This document shows positions 24,651 through 37,053 of a DNA stretch of 64,000 nucleotides, in pieces (position 1 is the first letter of the stretch; each line of letters opens with the position of its first letter). The DNA is from Drosophila pseudoobscura. Taxonomy: Eukaryota > Arthropoda > Insecta > Diptera > Drosophilidae. The notes under the pieces were generated by a model that did no database searches, was not told where the DNA came from, and saw only the letters and a program-made list of their open reading frames with translations. A program made the position numbers and the translations under genes. The stretch covers positions 28,520,001 to 28,584,000 of the forward strand of contig NC_046679.1 in NCBI RefSeq assembly GCF_009870125.1, read 5' to 3'.

Positions 24651-25700
24651 TATAGGAGGGTTCTAGGGTGGTTCTAGGCGCTGTCTAATGTCTTTGCTAT
24701 GGCAATTTGGTTAAAGGCATTTTGCTGTTTTGTTGTTTGGCTCTTCCATTGTTGTTGTTGTTGTTGTTGTAGCTGTAACCCCTGCCACTGCTGCCACTGC
24801 CACTGTTTCTGCTGTTGCCACTGGTCTTGGTAATGTTTGTTTTCATTAACATTATTGTTGCTGCTATTGTTGCACACAGCCAGTAACAGCAGCAACAGCA
24901 ATAGCAGCAGAAACATTGACGCAGCTACACTTGAATGCATTTTGTGCACAGCAGCAACAATAATAATACCAACAGCAACTGCAAAACCCCCAAAGGTATA
25001 ATTTCAATTTCAACACTTTACAAACACGCCACACGCCACAGTTGCGTCATTAACTGCAAAGTTTCTGCATGCGCGTCTCGTCTGCCATGCACTGACAGAA
25101 ATGAATGGCTTGCAACTGCGCGAAAGCTGTAGAAAAAAGCCCGAAGGCTTCAGTATCGATCTGGTGGGGATATGTTAATTCTTTCAGTGTATTTTTTGTG
25201 CAGCTCATGCTTCGGTGTCTCTTTGTTTCTGCTGTGTGCGTGTGGCACTAAGTGCGCCTCGCCGACGGAAATGGCCGAAAGCAACGACTACAACGTCGAC
25301 GACAGCGACGACTCAACCTACGACGGAGATGAGTTCAACGCAACGTCAGGTGCAGCAGCAGCAGCAACTAGTATCTGCAACAACAACAACTACAACAACA
25401 CCAACAACACTTACGTAGAAGTTGCTGTTGTTTCATAAAACTTTATTGTTACCATGTTTGTCGCCAATGTTGTCGCGACTGCTGCAATGCTTCAAGCCAT
25501 ACATAAAATCATTTCTGCCCCAACAGCGAAGACCCATTGACTAATGCTGACACCAATCCCACCCCTAACAGCAACAGCGACAGCAACAGCAACACTGTCA
25601 CTGCAACACTGAGTGCAACAGCAACAGTGACAGTGCAATGGCAGCAGCAACAGCATCACTGGGCGAACATTACAACAGTTGTGGACCATTAAGTTGACGC
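24651..25700. repeat. CAG/CAA (opa-like) trinucleotide-rich block
   Basis: About 1 kb of CAG, CAA and TTG units changing strand bias along its length, including (TTG)n at 24749-24770 and a CAACAACAAC run near 25380. Such opa-like tracts occur in exons and UTRs of neural and developmental genes in flies, so it may mark an exon of an unrecognised gene. On the minus strand an ORF at 24674-24949 starts with a polyleucine leader followed by Asn/Gln repeats; it follows directly from the repeats and is not called a gene. Confidence 0.6.
25172..25438 (+). CDS. possible secreted small acidic protein (unrecognised)
   Basis: I do not recognise this. The 88-codon frame begins with a hydrophobic signal-like stretch (MLILSVYFLC...FLLCAC), then has a strongly acidic segment (DYNVDDSDDSTYDGDEF), a short polyalanine run and an Asn/Thr-rich tail with NNT-type glycosylation sites. 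The acidic part uses a coding-like pattern, GAC/AAC codons with little repetition, unlike the surrounding CAG/CAA tract. A polypyrimidine stretch ending in GTGCAG at about 25203 could be a splice acceptor, in which case this would be an internal or second exon starting inside the leader. The frame could equally be an accident of the trinucleotide repeats. No partner gene is nearby. Confidence 0.22.
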   Translation: MLILSVYFLCSSCFGVSLFLLCACGTKCASPTEMAESNDYNVDDSDDSTYDGDEFNATSGAAAAATSICNNNNYNNTNNTYVEVAVVS

Positions 25701-26379
25701 TTTTCCGTTGCATTTGCTCTGCTGCCCCTCCTACTCCTCCTACGGAGATTGGAGCATGCCAGCGAGAAGTGCCTCTGTCCATCCGACTGTCCGACTGTCT
25801 GTCTGAGTGTCTCTGTCTGTCTGCCTGTCTGCTTGCACGAGAGCGTTGATAGCCCCCATCTTGTTCGAGCGGCAACCACGTGTAAAACAGCAGAAGTTCC
25901 GTTTGGTTGGTTATTTTTTGCTGCTGTTCAAGGTGAATCCCAAGGGAAGTGCAAAAGATGAACATCTCCAGCAATCGATTTCTCAGAGATACCTTCAGAT
26001 TCAATTTTATTTATCATACATACTGGTCCTCATATGTATCTTCTACCCAGCTATCCTAAATGCTGGCCGGATGCACACAAGCTGCAAAAACAAGCATTGC
26101 AGTAATCATTTGCGGCTCTTTATTGAATTCCCGAGCAGCAGTAGTACCAGAAGAAGGAGCAGAAAAAAGAAGTACCCGGAACAACCACAACAAAAACACA
26201 GAGGGGAAAACCACCCCCCAACCACACTTCCGGTGGCAGGTGTTATCCCCATGACCGGCCCGCTGCTGATGCCTTTTCCCTAGTGGCTTTTTGCTGCTTG
26301 GTTCTCCTACGCTTTTGCCTCTTGTTATTCCTTCCTTCCACACATCCTTCCATATCCATCCATGCTTTTGGGGCTCTCC

Positions 26380-26401
26380 CTCTCTCTCTCTCTCTCTCTC
26401 T
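26380..26401. repeat. (CT)n microsatellite
   Basis: About eleven CT units. Confidence 0.92.
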
Positions 26402-26584
26402 GTGCTGTGCTTTCGTGATGTTTGCTTTTCTCTGGCAAAAAATAAACTGCACGAAAGCGTTGCATACTTTAAGGCGAAAAGTGAATTTCTACCATCGACA
26501 GATGCCCCCCAAGAATGGATGTAATCTTGAGCAATCTTAATGCGGATATATTAAACTTATTTTTACAGCATTTCTCTTGGCGAT

Positions 26585-26609
26585 TCTCTCTCTCTCTCTC
26601 TCTCTCTCT
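26585..26609. repeat. (CT)n microsatellite
   Basis: About twelve CT units, some 185 bases after a similar tract. Confidence 0.92.
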
Positions 26610-29600
26610 TTCTGGGTCTCTTCCGGCTTCCCCAAATCTTGATTCTTTATTTTCATATACTTTGTATTACTTTTGCCTCTCGACCTCGCCCTCTCGTGTG
26701 CCTTGTGCCACTTCCTGTTTCTTCTGCCTGCTTTCCACAGATTTTGTAAGCGCGATAAACTAACCACCCATTTCCCAGTCCTCTCTACTGCTCCCTCTGA
26801 GCGCTTTTCAACACTGTCTGTTCGTCTGTCTGTCAGACAGTAAGTGGTGCGCCGGCATGTGGTGCATGTATGTATTTCCCCAACTTGAGGCGCTTGCCAC
26901 TTCCGCTTTTTGGTGAAGGAGAAAGAGGAGGAGGTCTATAAGAAAACACTAACACACTCGCAGTAGAAGAAACTACTTCTTCTTCAGCCTCTTCTAACCA
27001 TTTATTTCTTCCATTTTCTTCCTTTTTTTCGTAAATTTTTTTTGGCTTGTTTTTCTCTTCTCACTTATTTTAGTTTTATTGCTCGGGCATTTTATTGCAC
27101 AAATTTTAATATTTATTTTTGCTGCTGGTTTATTTTCCCCACCAGCTATGCCTGGAAGGCAGTGCTTCCCCTGCCATGCCATGGTGTATGCATGTGTGTG
27201 TGTGGCTGTGATTGTATGGGTACATATCCCAACATGAGAGAGAGATGCTTTGTTTGCTGTCTGCTCTGCGTTTAGTTAGCGTTTTTCCCACTGCATGCAG
27301 TCTCCCATTTTAATGTTTAACAAACTTGAATGCCTCTTCTGCTGGGGTCTGGGGTGTGGGGTGTGGGCTGAGGCAACACCCAAACAAACACTAAAGAAAA
27401 TACAAGCTGCTGCTCCTCTTTTACCTCTGTTGATGTTTGTGCGAAAAGTTTTTGCGGAAATTATTTTAAACTGTTAAAGAGGTTTTTCTCTTGCAGTTGT
27501 TATTTCTTTCGTTGTTTTCTGATTTTATTGGTCAGCTTTTGGTTGGGTTTTTCTGAGCAGCACTAGTACGTAAACTATTATAAAGAATGGCATCTTAAAA
27601 TCCTATGGCTAGCTACTATAGAACGTGCAGAGAAGGAAAAAATAAATCTTGCTTCTTGGTTTTTGATTTATTTATTTTTAAATTGCATTTTTTTTTAGAA
27701 AATATCATTAAGAAGGGAACACTAAATTTTGTTTCATTGTCGTACATATTTTTGTGCATCTTTGGGAGGAAAATAGGTTCAAAGGTTACAGGAATTTCGT
27801 CTCCTGAAGATTTGCGGATATCGTAGGATGATTCAATTAAGGATTCAGTACAGGATATCTTCTTGTATAAGGCAGTATAACAAGCAGCTCAAAAGATCAC
27901 CCTGGTGTTAGTAATAGGGAGAACTACTACACTTAATCACAATCTATTTTAATTTAATGTTTCCGTCTATCTTTGCACCTCTCATGGGTTCTACAAATCA
28001 AATTGTTCTTAAAGGTGAGCCCTTGAGGAAGGCCTGTAGTTCTGCAGATCATATATTTCCCCTGAATAGGTAACTGAATGGCTTATATATCTGTGCTGCC
28101 AGGAATACGATATAAAAAATATATTATATGGCGATGTAGAATATTACGAAGGAGATGAGAAGCGACTACGGTAGGGAATGAATATATTTCAAAAATCCGT
28201 GCAGATAAAGCAGCCCTCAGATCGATTTGAAGCCCTGGAGATTGTGCATTGTCCTGCATTGTCCCAATAAATTGTAAGTGCTGTAAACTCTTTTTTACTA
28301 AATAGGATCATCGTCCTACCACTTCCCTCTCGAGTTTTCGGGTCATCTTAAGCTTTCAGCCAATTGACAGCCAATTATTGCACTCTGGTAAGGCCATCAA
28401 CTACTCGGCACTCATTCGTTTAATTCGCAATTTATTAATTTCACAGGAAAATCTTTCAGCATTTCAGGTTTTTACTGGCCACTGGCTCCTGGCCGCTGGC
28501 GCTATGGCAACCTCATTACAGGAGAGGGAATCGTATTGTAAATAATAATTTGCTCGGGCTTACAAGGGCATTTTTTGCGCACTTAGCGTATGCGGGAATT
28601 TATGAATAAATCATTTGATCAGAGACCCAGAGGACTGGACTCGTGCTCCGTGCCCCCTGCACCCGGCATTCCCGTACAGCCCATTGGATGACCTCTTCAG
28701 CGGATAATATGCAATATGCATGTCCCTCCCCCGGCCCCGCCACCCCCGATGTCTGCCAGGTGCCGACCGACGTGAAGCTTGTGCTGTGTTGAGTTTTAAT
28801 TAATCGAGAGAACTCATAAAAATATTTAAATATATAAAAAGTCCACCCACCCTCACATCTCCCGTCACATTTGGGGATTCAGTGGGGCTTCTGACAGTTC
28901 AAAAGCCCTCGCGGCCGAATCCCAATGCCATGAATTAATGGCTTTGAAGCGGCTCCCAGTAGCATACAAATAAAAATAAATGAAATGAAACACAGGGAAC
29001 AATGAAAGGACGTCCTTGCGCCAATATTAAATTAATATTGCTCTTCGGGTTTACATTTACTGTGTAATGGTAGAAGGATTTAATGGCAGGATTTCCATAT
29101 ACCATGGAATAACCTCAATCTAATATTCGTGGAGCTTATAGTTTCCACCGTGCATTGAATAGGGTTTCCGCCCAGTCAAGAATATATACTCCAAGGAAAT
29201 TGCAGATGTATCATTTTCTGAGTTACAAACATCTGTTGAAGCCATTGAAACACTCGTTATCCATAATATTAAAGACGTGGAACTCCGCCTTTACTCAACT
29301 GAATTGGGGATAACCCTTTATTGATCCCATAACCAAGAGCTCAGGCTTCCCCACAACCCTTTCCCCCTTTACTCCTTTCGTTATCCTGCAGCACACACAC
29401 ACTCACACAGACAATAAAATATGTTTCACCAAAACTGCAATCAAAGCGACATAGCACAAATTTTACAGATTTTTGCACATTAAAAATATGCTTGCAACTC
29501 CAGCAGCAGCAGCAGCACACACACATGGCCCATGGCCCATGCCACGCCTTCCATGAGCCCATTTTTAGCATGCCAAAAAAAAGACACGAAAAAAGGGCTC

Positions 29601-31024
29601 CAGAAAAGTTTATGCCAAAAAAAAAAGGGGGAAAAAGTAATCGAGGAGCCGGAGAGGAGAACAGGAGCATCTGCCTGGCAGGACTTTGAGGCCAATGCTG
29701 GCGATGCTGCTGGTATGCTACTGCCTGCCACATGCCGCATGCCACATTGCCCCATGCAAACGCTGCAACGCTGAATTTGATAATCAATTACCGTGCCATA
29801 GCCATAGCCTGGAGGGAAGATCACAGGAGGAAGTGCTGCAGCTAGAACGATGGAGCCACATATGGGCCACATTTAGGAGCAGAAACGACAGACGGGCAGA
29901 CAGCCAGACAGACCGACGACCGCATGGCGGACACAAAAACACAAGTAAATTCCAAAGAATACACTTGACTTTGGTGGTGGCTCCACACACAGAGGCACGT
30001 ATGAGTAATATGCGGGGATTGTCTATGGGCCATGAGGTTGCCGCAGAAGCTGGTAGCAGGTTGCAGGTGGTAATGCATACACCACTCGTATAAATAACCA
30101 AAATTCTCTTGCATCTGTTGAAGATTTTCATTACAAAACTGCAAATTGGCTTCTGTCTGCTGACTCGTTTTTCTATACTATATCCGGAAACCAATTAATA
30201 AATGCCAGAAATTCTACAAATCTTATTTGCGACAAACGATTTATGGGACATTGTCTGTGATGTGCAGGAACAAAATTGAATTTGCACAATTGGGAATAGT
30301 TTTTTAATGGTTTTACCATACGTAAAACCATTAGCCCAAGTACATATTTATCCTTCCTTTGCTTCCAATTTGTAATTAGAGTTGCTGCGTTTTTTGTGCT
30401 GCTTTCGATTTCGGTTTCTGCTTGTCATTAATTGACGCTTCTGTCAGCTTTGGCAGCAATCCACTTAATGAAATCATTTAATCAGAGTGCCACACACAGT
30501 GCGACAATCGTGCCACAAAGAGGAAATGGAAGCTCCAGAAGCTCAGCATTAGAACACATGTTCAATTTATGCACTACACTAATCAACTCCGGCTCTCTGC
30601 GTGCTCCACTTTACGCTCCATGGTCTCCTGATCCCCTCGCCTTATGCTCACTGTTCTACTGCCACACTCTGTGCTCTGGCTTCAATGCTTCAATGCTTCG
30701 GTTTGAGACACTAAGGGAATTGCGGCCCGCCAACAGCTGTCCTTAATTACATGGAAATCCACACTAGAGTCCCACACCATCAGTGGAGTCCCCACAGAGT
30801 CATTCACCTTGCCATCCAAAAATGAACAAGGCAAAAAAAACGAGGGGGAACGTTGTGAGTTGCTGCGGAGGCCGCAACTCTACATTTATACACGATTCTT
30901 AGTCAGTATGGCTCTCCTCCGGCAGACGGCGCTGTCATTGAACGACACGACAAAGATTGCGTGCGAGGGAGACACAAAGTAAGTTTGAACGGGTCGTCGG
31001 GCGCTTAATTTTTTATTTTGATAT

Positions 31025-31490
31025 TTATTTTAAGCAAAAAAAAAAATCAAATCAAAAATAATAATTATACAATAAGAATTAAAAATAATAATTATACTTT
31101 ATATAATTATTATTCTTGATTTTTATTGAATAATTATTATTTATGATTTTTATTCTTTATTTTTATTGAATAATTATTATTATAATTGATTTTTGATTTT
31201 TATTGAATAATTATTATTTTTGATTTTTATTGAATAATTATTATTATAATTGTTATTCTTGATTTTTATTGAATAACTATTATTATAATTGTTATTCTTG
31301 ATTTTTATTGAATAACTATTATTATAATTGTTATTCTTGATTTTTATTGAATAACTATTATTAACTATTATTATTTATTGAATAACTATTATTATAATTA
31401 TTATTCTTGATTTTTATTGAATAACTATTATTATAATTGTTATTCTTGATTTTTATTGAATAAATTTTATTTTGGATTCTTATTTATTAT
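31025..31490. repeat. AT-rich minisatellite array with a 39-bp core unit
   Basis: A nearly pure A/T array. In the right half, 39-bp units beginning GTTATTCTTG start at 31252, 31291, 31330, 31400 (first base A) and 31439; the step from 31330 to 31400 is 70 bases because of an internal partial unit. The left half has shorter, degenerate units built from TGATTTTTATTGAATAATTA. The first 60 bases carry AAAAATAATAATTATA, the inverse of the array motif, so the edge can fold back on the array. Confidence 0.9.
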
Positions 31491-32640
31491 AAATTATACA
31501 TTTTGAAATATACGTTTTATAGTGAGATTTAACAGGTAACAATGTATTCCAAACTTTGTATGATAATCCATTCTTAGACCAAATTTCGAAATGTTCGTTT
31601 ATTGTTGATCTTTCGCACAATCTCGTAGAAATATCTAATAAATAAATATATAATATATAAATGCACCTCTTTGCTTGCAAAATCTTAACACCATTTAAAA
31701 GGACTACAAAAAAAAACAAATGTGGCAAAAGGAATATAAAGGAAAAAGGCAGAGCCACAAATCGAAATCAAATGAATATAACATATTATTTCAACAGGCA
31801 ACTCCTCATTCATTCAACATATAATATTACCACCCATTGCGATTCATGTACGTAGCACCAGTGCACCAGTGGTAAGAGGGGTGGGTGCTCAGGGAGGTGG
31901 TTGTACGACTAGGGGGTTGTGGCAGGGTGGCATCCGCGAGTAGGCCTGCGGAATTGAGGTGAATTCCACCCACTAAAAGCCAAACAAAGGGAAATCAATC
32001 TTTCTACATACTTTTAGCATATGCACACGTTATATCCTCACACACATATGTATATGTAGGCAAAGAGGCCGTGTGTGTGTGTACTGGTGGGCTATACGGG
32101 GGAATTGGGGAATATTTGCATGCCTTTTGTGTACTTTTTCCATATGATTTATGACCTAAATTGTTGCTGCTGCTCACACATATATAATTACACACACACC
32201 AAGACCATATGTGTGTGTTGTGTGCGTTGTCTTGGGACACCCGCAAAAGTATGCTACACTTTTTTGTTTTATGAGTTAATAAGTAGGCGTGGCCTATACG
32301 CCTTGATTATGGTTTGTGGGACAAGGGGATATCCCAACGGATAAAGGTGGATACAGACAGTGTAGCAGCAATTTAGAAAATGCACTTTCTATGGATATTT
32401 TTGAACGCTTGACTAAACTATTAGGGGGGGATTTCCATGATTTAGTTCAAGTTTAGGCCTGATTAAGCCCCACACTAAAATGGGGGTAAAAAAGGGGTAC
32501 CAATCACTCTCAGCGACTGAAAAAAAGGCCGCAAGCAATAACCTTCCTTCCACAGCGAAGACGAATCAAAGTAAAGCCAAATGATGTATCAGCAGAATGT
32601 CAGCCAACGGATTAGGTCAATCCCCGCCGCCGTGGTAATC
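31491..32640. other. non-coding upstream flank of Rh3
   Basis: No gene is seen. AT-rich, with short CA/GT runs near 32065 and 32190. The last few hundred bases probably hold distal photoreceptor enhancer sites for Rh3, which I cannot delimit beyond the proximal elements listed separately. Confidence 0.5.
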
Positions 32641-32698
32641 CCACAGCCACATGCCCTCTTGCTGCTGAGGTTGCATTAGCCGTAACCGTAACCCAATG

Positions 32699-32711
32699 GC
32701 TAATCCAATTC
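32699..32711 (+). promoter_or_regulatory. RCSI site of the Rh3 promoter
   Basis: GCTAATCCAATTC fits the rhodopsin conserved sequence I pattern, a TAAT...ATT palindrome-like homeodomain site bound by Pax6/Eyeless and Otd-type factors. It is conserved about 15-30 bases upstream of the TATA box in fly opsin genes. Here it sits 9 bases upstream of the TATA box. Confidence 0.85.
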
Positions 32712-32720
32712 CGAACGAGA

Positions 32721-32728
32721 ATATAAAG
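32721..32728 (+). promoter_or_regulatory. TATA box of Rh3
   Basis: ATATAAAG just downstream of RCSI. Transcription should begin about 25-30 bases later, near 32750, leaving a short leader before the ATG at 32781. Confidence 0.8.
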
Positions 32729-32780
32729 CCCGATGCCCGAGCGTTGCTGTGATTTTGTCTTGGCCCAAAAGGCCGGGAGA

Positions 32781-33929
32781 ATGGAGTACCACAACGTGAG
32801 TAGTGTTCTTGGCAATGTGTCCAGTGTGTTGCGTCCGGATGCGCGACTCTCCGCAGAATCGCGTCTCCTGGGCTGGAATGTGCCGCCGGATGAACTACGT
32901 CACATACCCGAACACTGGCTGATATATCCGGAGCCGCCGGAATCGATGAACTATCTGCTGGGTACGCTGTACATCTTCTTTACGGTCATATCGATGATCG
33001 GGAATGGCCTCGTAATGTGGGTCTTCTCCGCGGCCAAGTCGCTAAGGACTCCGTCCAACATCCTTGTGATCAATCTGGCCTTCTGCGACTTTATGATGAT
33101 GATCAAGACGCCCATCTTCATCTACAACAGCTTCCATCAGGGCTATGCCCTGGGACACTTGGGCTGTCAGATCTTCGGGGTCATTGGCTCCTACACGGGG
33201 ATTGCGGCGGGTGCCACGAACGCCTTCATCGCCTACGACCGCTACAATGTGATAACGCGACCCATGGAGGGCAAGATGACGCATGGCAAGGCCATAGCCA
33301 TGATAATTTTCATCTATCTGTATGCCACGCCCTGGGTGGTGGCCTGCTACACGGAATCCTGGGGCCGTTTCGTCCCCGAAGGATATCTCACGTCTTGCAC
33401 CTTTGACTATCTGACGGATAACTTTGATACGCGTCTCTTCGTGGCCTGCATCTTCTTCTTCAGCTTCGTCTGCCCCACCACCATGATCACGTACTACTAC
33501 TCGCAGATTGTGGGCCATGTCTTTAGCCACGAGAAGGCGCTGCGTGATCAGGCCAAGAAGATGAATGTCGATTCGCTGCGCTCAAATGTGGACAAGAGCA
33601 AGGAGGCTGCAGAAATTCGCATTGCCAAGGCGGCCATCACCATTTGTTTCCTGTTCTTTGCGTCCTGGACACCATACGGCGTGATGTCCCTCATTGGAGC
33701 ATTTGGGGACAAGACTTTGCTCACTCCCGGCGCCACAATGATCCCCGCCTGCACCTGCAAAATGGTGGCCTGCATAGATCCCTTCGTGTATGCCATCAGT
33801 CATCCCAGATATCGCATGGAGCTGCAGAAGCGCTGCCCCTGGCTGGCCATCAGCGAGAAGGCCCCCGAATCGGCGGCCGCCATCTCCACCAGCACCACGC
33901 AGGAGCAGCAGCAAACGACGGCGGCCTAA
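32781..33929 (+). CDS. Rh3: Rh3, UV-sensitive rhodopsin of R7 photoreceptors
   Basis: A seven-helix, Gq-coupled visual pigment of 382 residues, intronless like Rh3 of D. melanogaster. In flies Rh3 is the UV pigment of pale-type R7 cells and dorsal-rim cells. The retinal-binding Schiff-base lysine is K327 in [20 protein letters not shown]. The helix-3/loop-2 disulphide pair is C129 and C206. The DRY motif is D153-R154-Y155. K109 in [10 protein letters not shown] is the helix-2 lysine that gives UV sensitivity in the fly UV opsins. N-glycosylation sites NVS lie at N5 and N12. The frame is open back to an ATG at 32733, but that lies only about 5 bases after the TATA box, upstream of the expected transcription start, so I chose 32781, which matches the family N-terminus. 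The C-terminus is rich in Ser/Thr/Gln. All key residues are intact. Confidence 0.98.
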   Translation: MEYHNVSSVLGNVSSVLRPDARLSAESRLLGWNVPPDELRHIPEHWLIYPEPPESMNYLLGTLYIFFTVISMIGNGLVMWVFSAAKSLRTPSNILVINLAFCDFMMMIKTPIFIYNSFHQGYALGHLGCQIFGVIGSYTGIAAGATNAFIAYDRYNVITRPMEGKMTHGKAIAMIIFIYLYATPWVVACYTESWGRFVPEGYLTSCTFDYLTDNFDTRLFVACIFFFSFVCPTTMITYYYSQIVGHVFSHEKALRDQAKKMNVDSLRSNVDKSKEAAEIRIAKAAITICFLFFASWTPYGVMSLIGAFGDKTLLTPGATMIPACTCKMVACIDPFVYAISHPRYRMELQKRCPWLAISEKAPESAAAISTSTTQEQQQTTAA

Positions 33930-35044
33930 AACCAATCGATTTGTGGATTATGATGATGACGAACTGCTTCCCCTCTACCGGAAACGAACTCGTAATACAA
34001 AATGCCATGGAAAAACTTCTATAAAAATTCAAGTCTTTGTGGTGGAAAATGTGTGAAATATTGTATGAATATGATTTGTAGGCTTTTGTTTTTGATGTTA
34101 AATAATCAAATATAGTATTGTATTGCAAGAAAGACGGCATACAGAGTGTCCCTTATTCCGATTTTTCTGAAACCCCTTACAAGCAATAATATATTCTTCT
34201 TTTCGCCATTTCCTTTTAAACTAACACTTTGCTTAATCAACACGAAGGAGTACCAGATTCTGCTTCTGTCCAGTGCCCTGCCCTGCTCTTCCATTGTCTG
34301 CCAAGCCGTTAGGCAGTCGATTCGGGGGCACTTGACGTTGCCTTTTGCGGGTCACTCAGACGAACCGAAACCGAACTGCCTTCATGCCGGTATCCAAAAG
34401 TAAAGACAGACAACAACAAAAGAATTGGCCATGCGAGTAGCATAAAATGGGGGAAAAAGCCAAAAATGTTGTCCCAGTTCCAGGACATAGAACATAGAAT
34501 CCACAAAAGCTCGCTCTGACGCTCTCTTCGGTTTCAAGAGAGAGCAAGTTTGAGGCTGGAAAGCGCTTGCGCACAGGATTGTGGAACACATTGCGAATTT
34601 GAGGTCCACAGTTAATTCCTGTAAATAACAAAACTTGGGTTCCACATGGAGTTACTCCGTAAATACCTGCACGTGCTCCCCAGGGACCCCATATGACTTA
34701 GGCACCACATGGGTTCCACTTGGCATCCATGCACATCTATCAAAGGGAAAAAGAAGCTCGAAACCCTCTTAGCCACAAAACGCCGCCTAGATTTTCAGTC
34801 CTATACTCCACCTCCTACCACACTTTCTACCACACACACTCTGTACCACACACAACGTCCACATGGCCTCCATGCGGCTTTAGCACCGCCTGCCTTTATG
34901 CTATGGTCGGCGCGCCGCGTCGCGTCGCCATCGTCAATGGCATTTAACAATTTGTTTGGCCAAAGTGTTGCACCGTGTGTTTGTATGGCGCCTCATTATT
35001 ATTGTTTTCCCAGCTACCGCATTTCTTTCACTGTCACACCGCAT

Positions 35045-35076
<32 letters not shown>

Positions 35077-35077
35077 C
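35045..35077. repeat. (CT)n microsatellite, one interruption
   Basis: About 15 CT units broken by a TTT. Confidence 0.92.
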
Positions 35078-37005
35078 CACTCTATCTCCCTGTTTTAACC
35101 CACTCACCCTCTATCCCTATCCCAGAAGCTTCCCTCAACCGGGGTTTTGCCTTGGTACCTAGCACGCTTTTCCACTTATTGCCTGGCGGGCATTTGCCAG
35201 AGCCTTTTTCCTGCGTCGTTCTGTGGCATACCCGAAACCGCATTCAGACAGGCAGACAGAAAGACAGAGAGACAGCCAGCGAGCGAGCGAGTGAGCGCAG
35301 GAGCGAGGCCATAAACCAAAATCGGCCGCAGCCACCGACGACGCTGGCAAATGGTAAAAACGAAGCAAAATTAATGAAAATCACACAAACACACAGATAC
35401 AGCCACACACAAATACAAACAGACACACAGACAGTCGGTTGGGGATGGAGAAGGGGAAGGGACAATTAAAATGGCACCCACAGAACGTCCTTGCAGCCTC
35501 ACAGAGATAGAGGGAGAGAGAAAAACAGAGAGGCAGTGAGTGAATGCCGCCAGGCAGCAGCAGCAGTGCGGGGCAGCAGCACATTTGTCTTCCACGAAAT
35601 TCGCTTTGGCTCTCATTAATTAAGATAATTAGGCCTTTTCGACGCCTTCAAAGTTCAACGAAGAAAAAAGAACATCCAGCAGCAGCAGCAGCAGCCAAAT
35701 ACAGGAGCCCATGAAGGACGAAGGACGCATTTAGTGACAGTTCAAAGTTCGTTGTGTGTACCAAATCGGCTTAAGCCATGTCTCTCTCTGGCATTTCAGG
35801 TCCTTGTGTGGTTCCTGTTGCAGGTCTTGGTCCTGTTAGCCGTGCCTGCTCGTGGTCCTGCAGGCCGTGGAGGAGGCCTACAATTTGCTCGAATACATCG
35901 CGTGGCCACACACACACACACACCATTCACGAAGCCCTTTAATGAGTGGTTCGTGGCACGGACACAAAACCACTCACTGGCCTGCTCAAGAAAGCCCCCT
36001 CCGCACTTTGCGGCCTTCCAGTTTCTGACAGCGAAATGCAACCACAACAGAGAGCGAGAGAGGGAGACAGCGGTTTGAACTCCTAAAATTTGCCATCGAC
36101 TAAACTTAGTCACCACTAAGAGAGCGGGACATTACCGAACCACAACTCCATTCCCTTTACAATTGGTGAAAAGCAATTAATATTTTCCCCATGGCAGCTG
36201 CTGACAGACTATGGCTATATTTGAAGGATATTCAGATATCTCTATACTTTCTACATTTCATAACTTCTTGACAAAGTTTCAGCCAATTACAAAGTTTCTA
36301 ATAATTTTATATTCACACTCGTGTCTTGCCCGTTCTTTTCCTTATACTTTGATGGGCCGAAAATTTGATTGGCAAAAGAACATTTTTTTTATGCTTGTGC
36401 TTTTTTGCATATTGCCCCGAAAGCTGATTAAAATCACTTGCAGCAACTGCACTTCCCGATATCCCATAAAAATGTCAGCTAAATTAGTTATAAATCAGCG
36501 ATAGGGAGCCCCAGCCCCACCAAAGGACGACTTGAAATGCACAAGAGACAAGAGGCAGCACACAGCACACAGAGCACTGAGCTCTCCACAACTTTGTGAA
36601 GCTCAAAATGAAGCCATAAATTATACGAACTAATAATTATATGCCATCAAATTGTTGTAAGCAAAGTGAGGAGTCAGTGGCAGGGGCAGAGGCAGAGAGC
36701 TAAAGCCAAAGGCGAACGGCGAAAGGAGGCAGGCGGAAGGAAGGCTGAAGTCAGCGCCAGCGAGTTTAACGGCCAAACATAAATTATAGACATTTAAAAA
36801 AGGGGCAGGAGATGGGTTTGAGGTGGTGGGAGATACTCTATAGGATATAGGGAGCAGAGAGTAAAGCCACGTTCATCTAGCTCGTGGCTGGCTGGCAGGC
36901 AGGCAACGGCAGCGCCAACGCCGCGTGGAATATGCGATTTTTATCACAGTTTATGCACTGCACACAAAGTCAACATAATAAGGTCAACACGCACAAGGAC
37001 TAAGG

Positions 37006-37053
37006 ACGAGCACGAGCACGAGCACGAGATGGTGATGGTGATGGCGATGGTGG
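37006..37053. repeat. GAGCAC repeat adjoining GATGGT repeat
   Basis: Three to four GAGCAC units are followed directly by four GATGGT/GATGGC units. Confidence 0.85.

Larger units (their letters stand above)
25701..31019. other. non-coding stretch with (CT)n tracts
   Basis: No supported gene. It contains TGTCTGTC repeats near 25790-25830, (CT)n tracts at 26380 and 26585, and long AT-rich segments around 27.5-29.3 kb where even short ORFs are scarce. Confidence 0.5.

Noticed and set aside
31025..31490. CRISPR-like regular repeats
   Set aside because: The units are contiguous A/T minisatellite units without unique spacers, in an animal genome.
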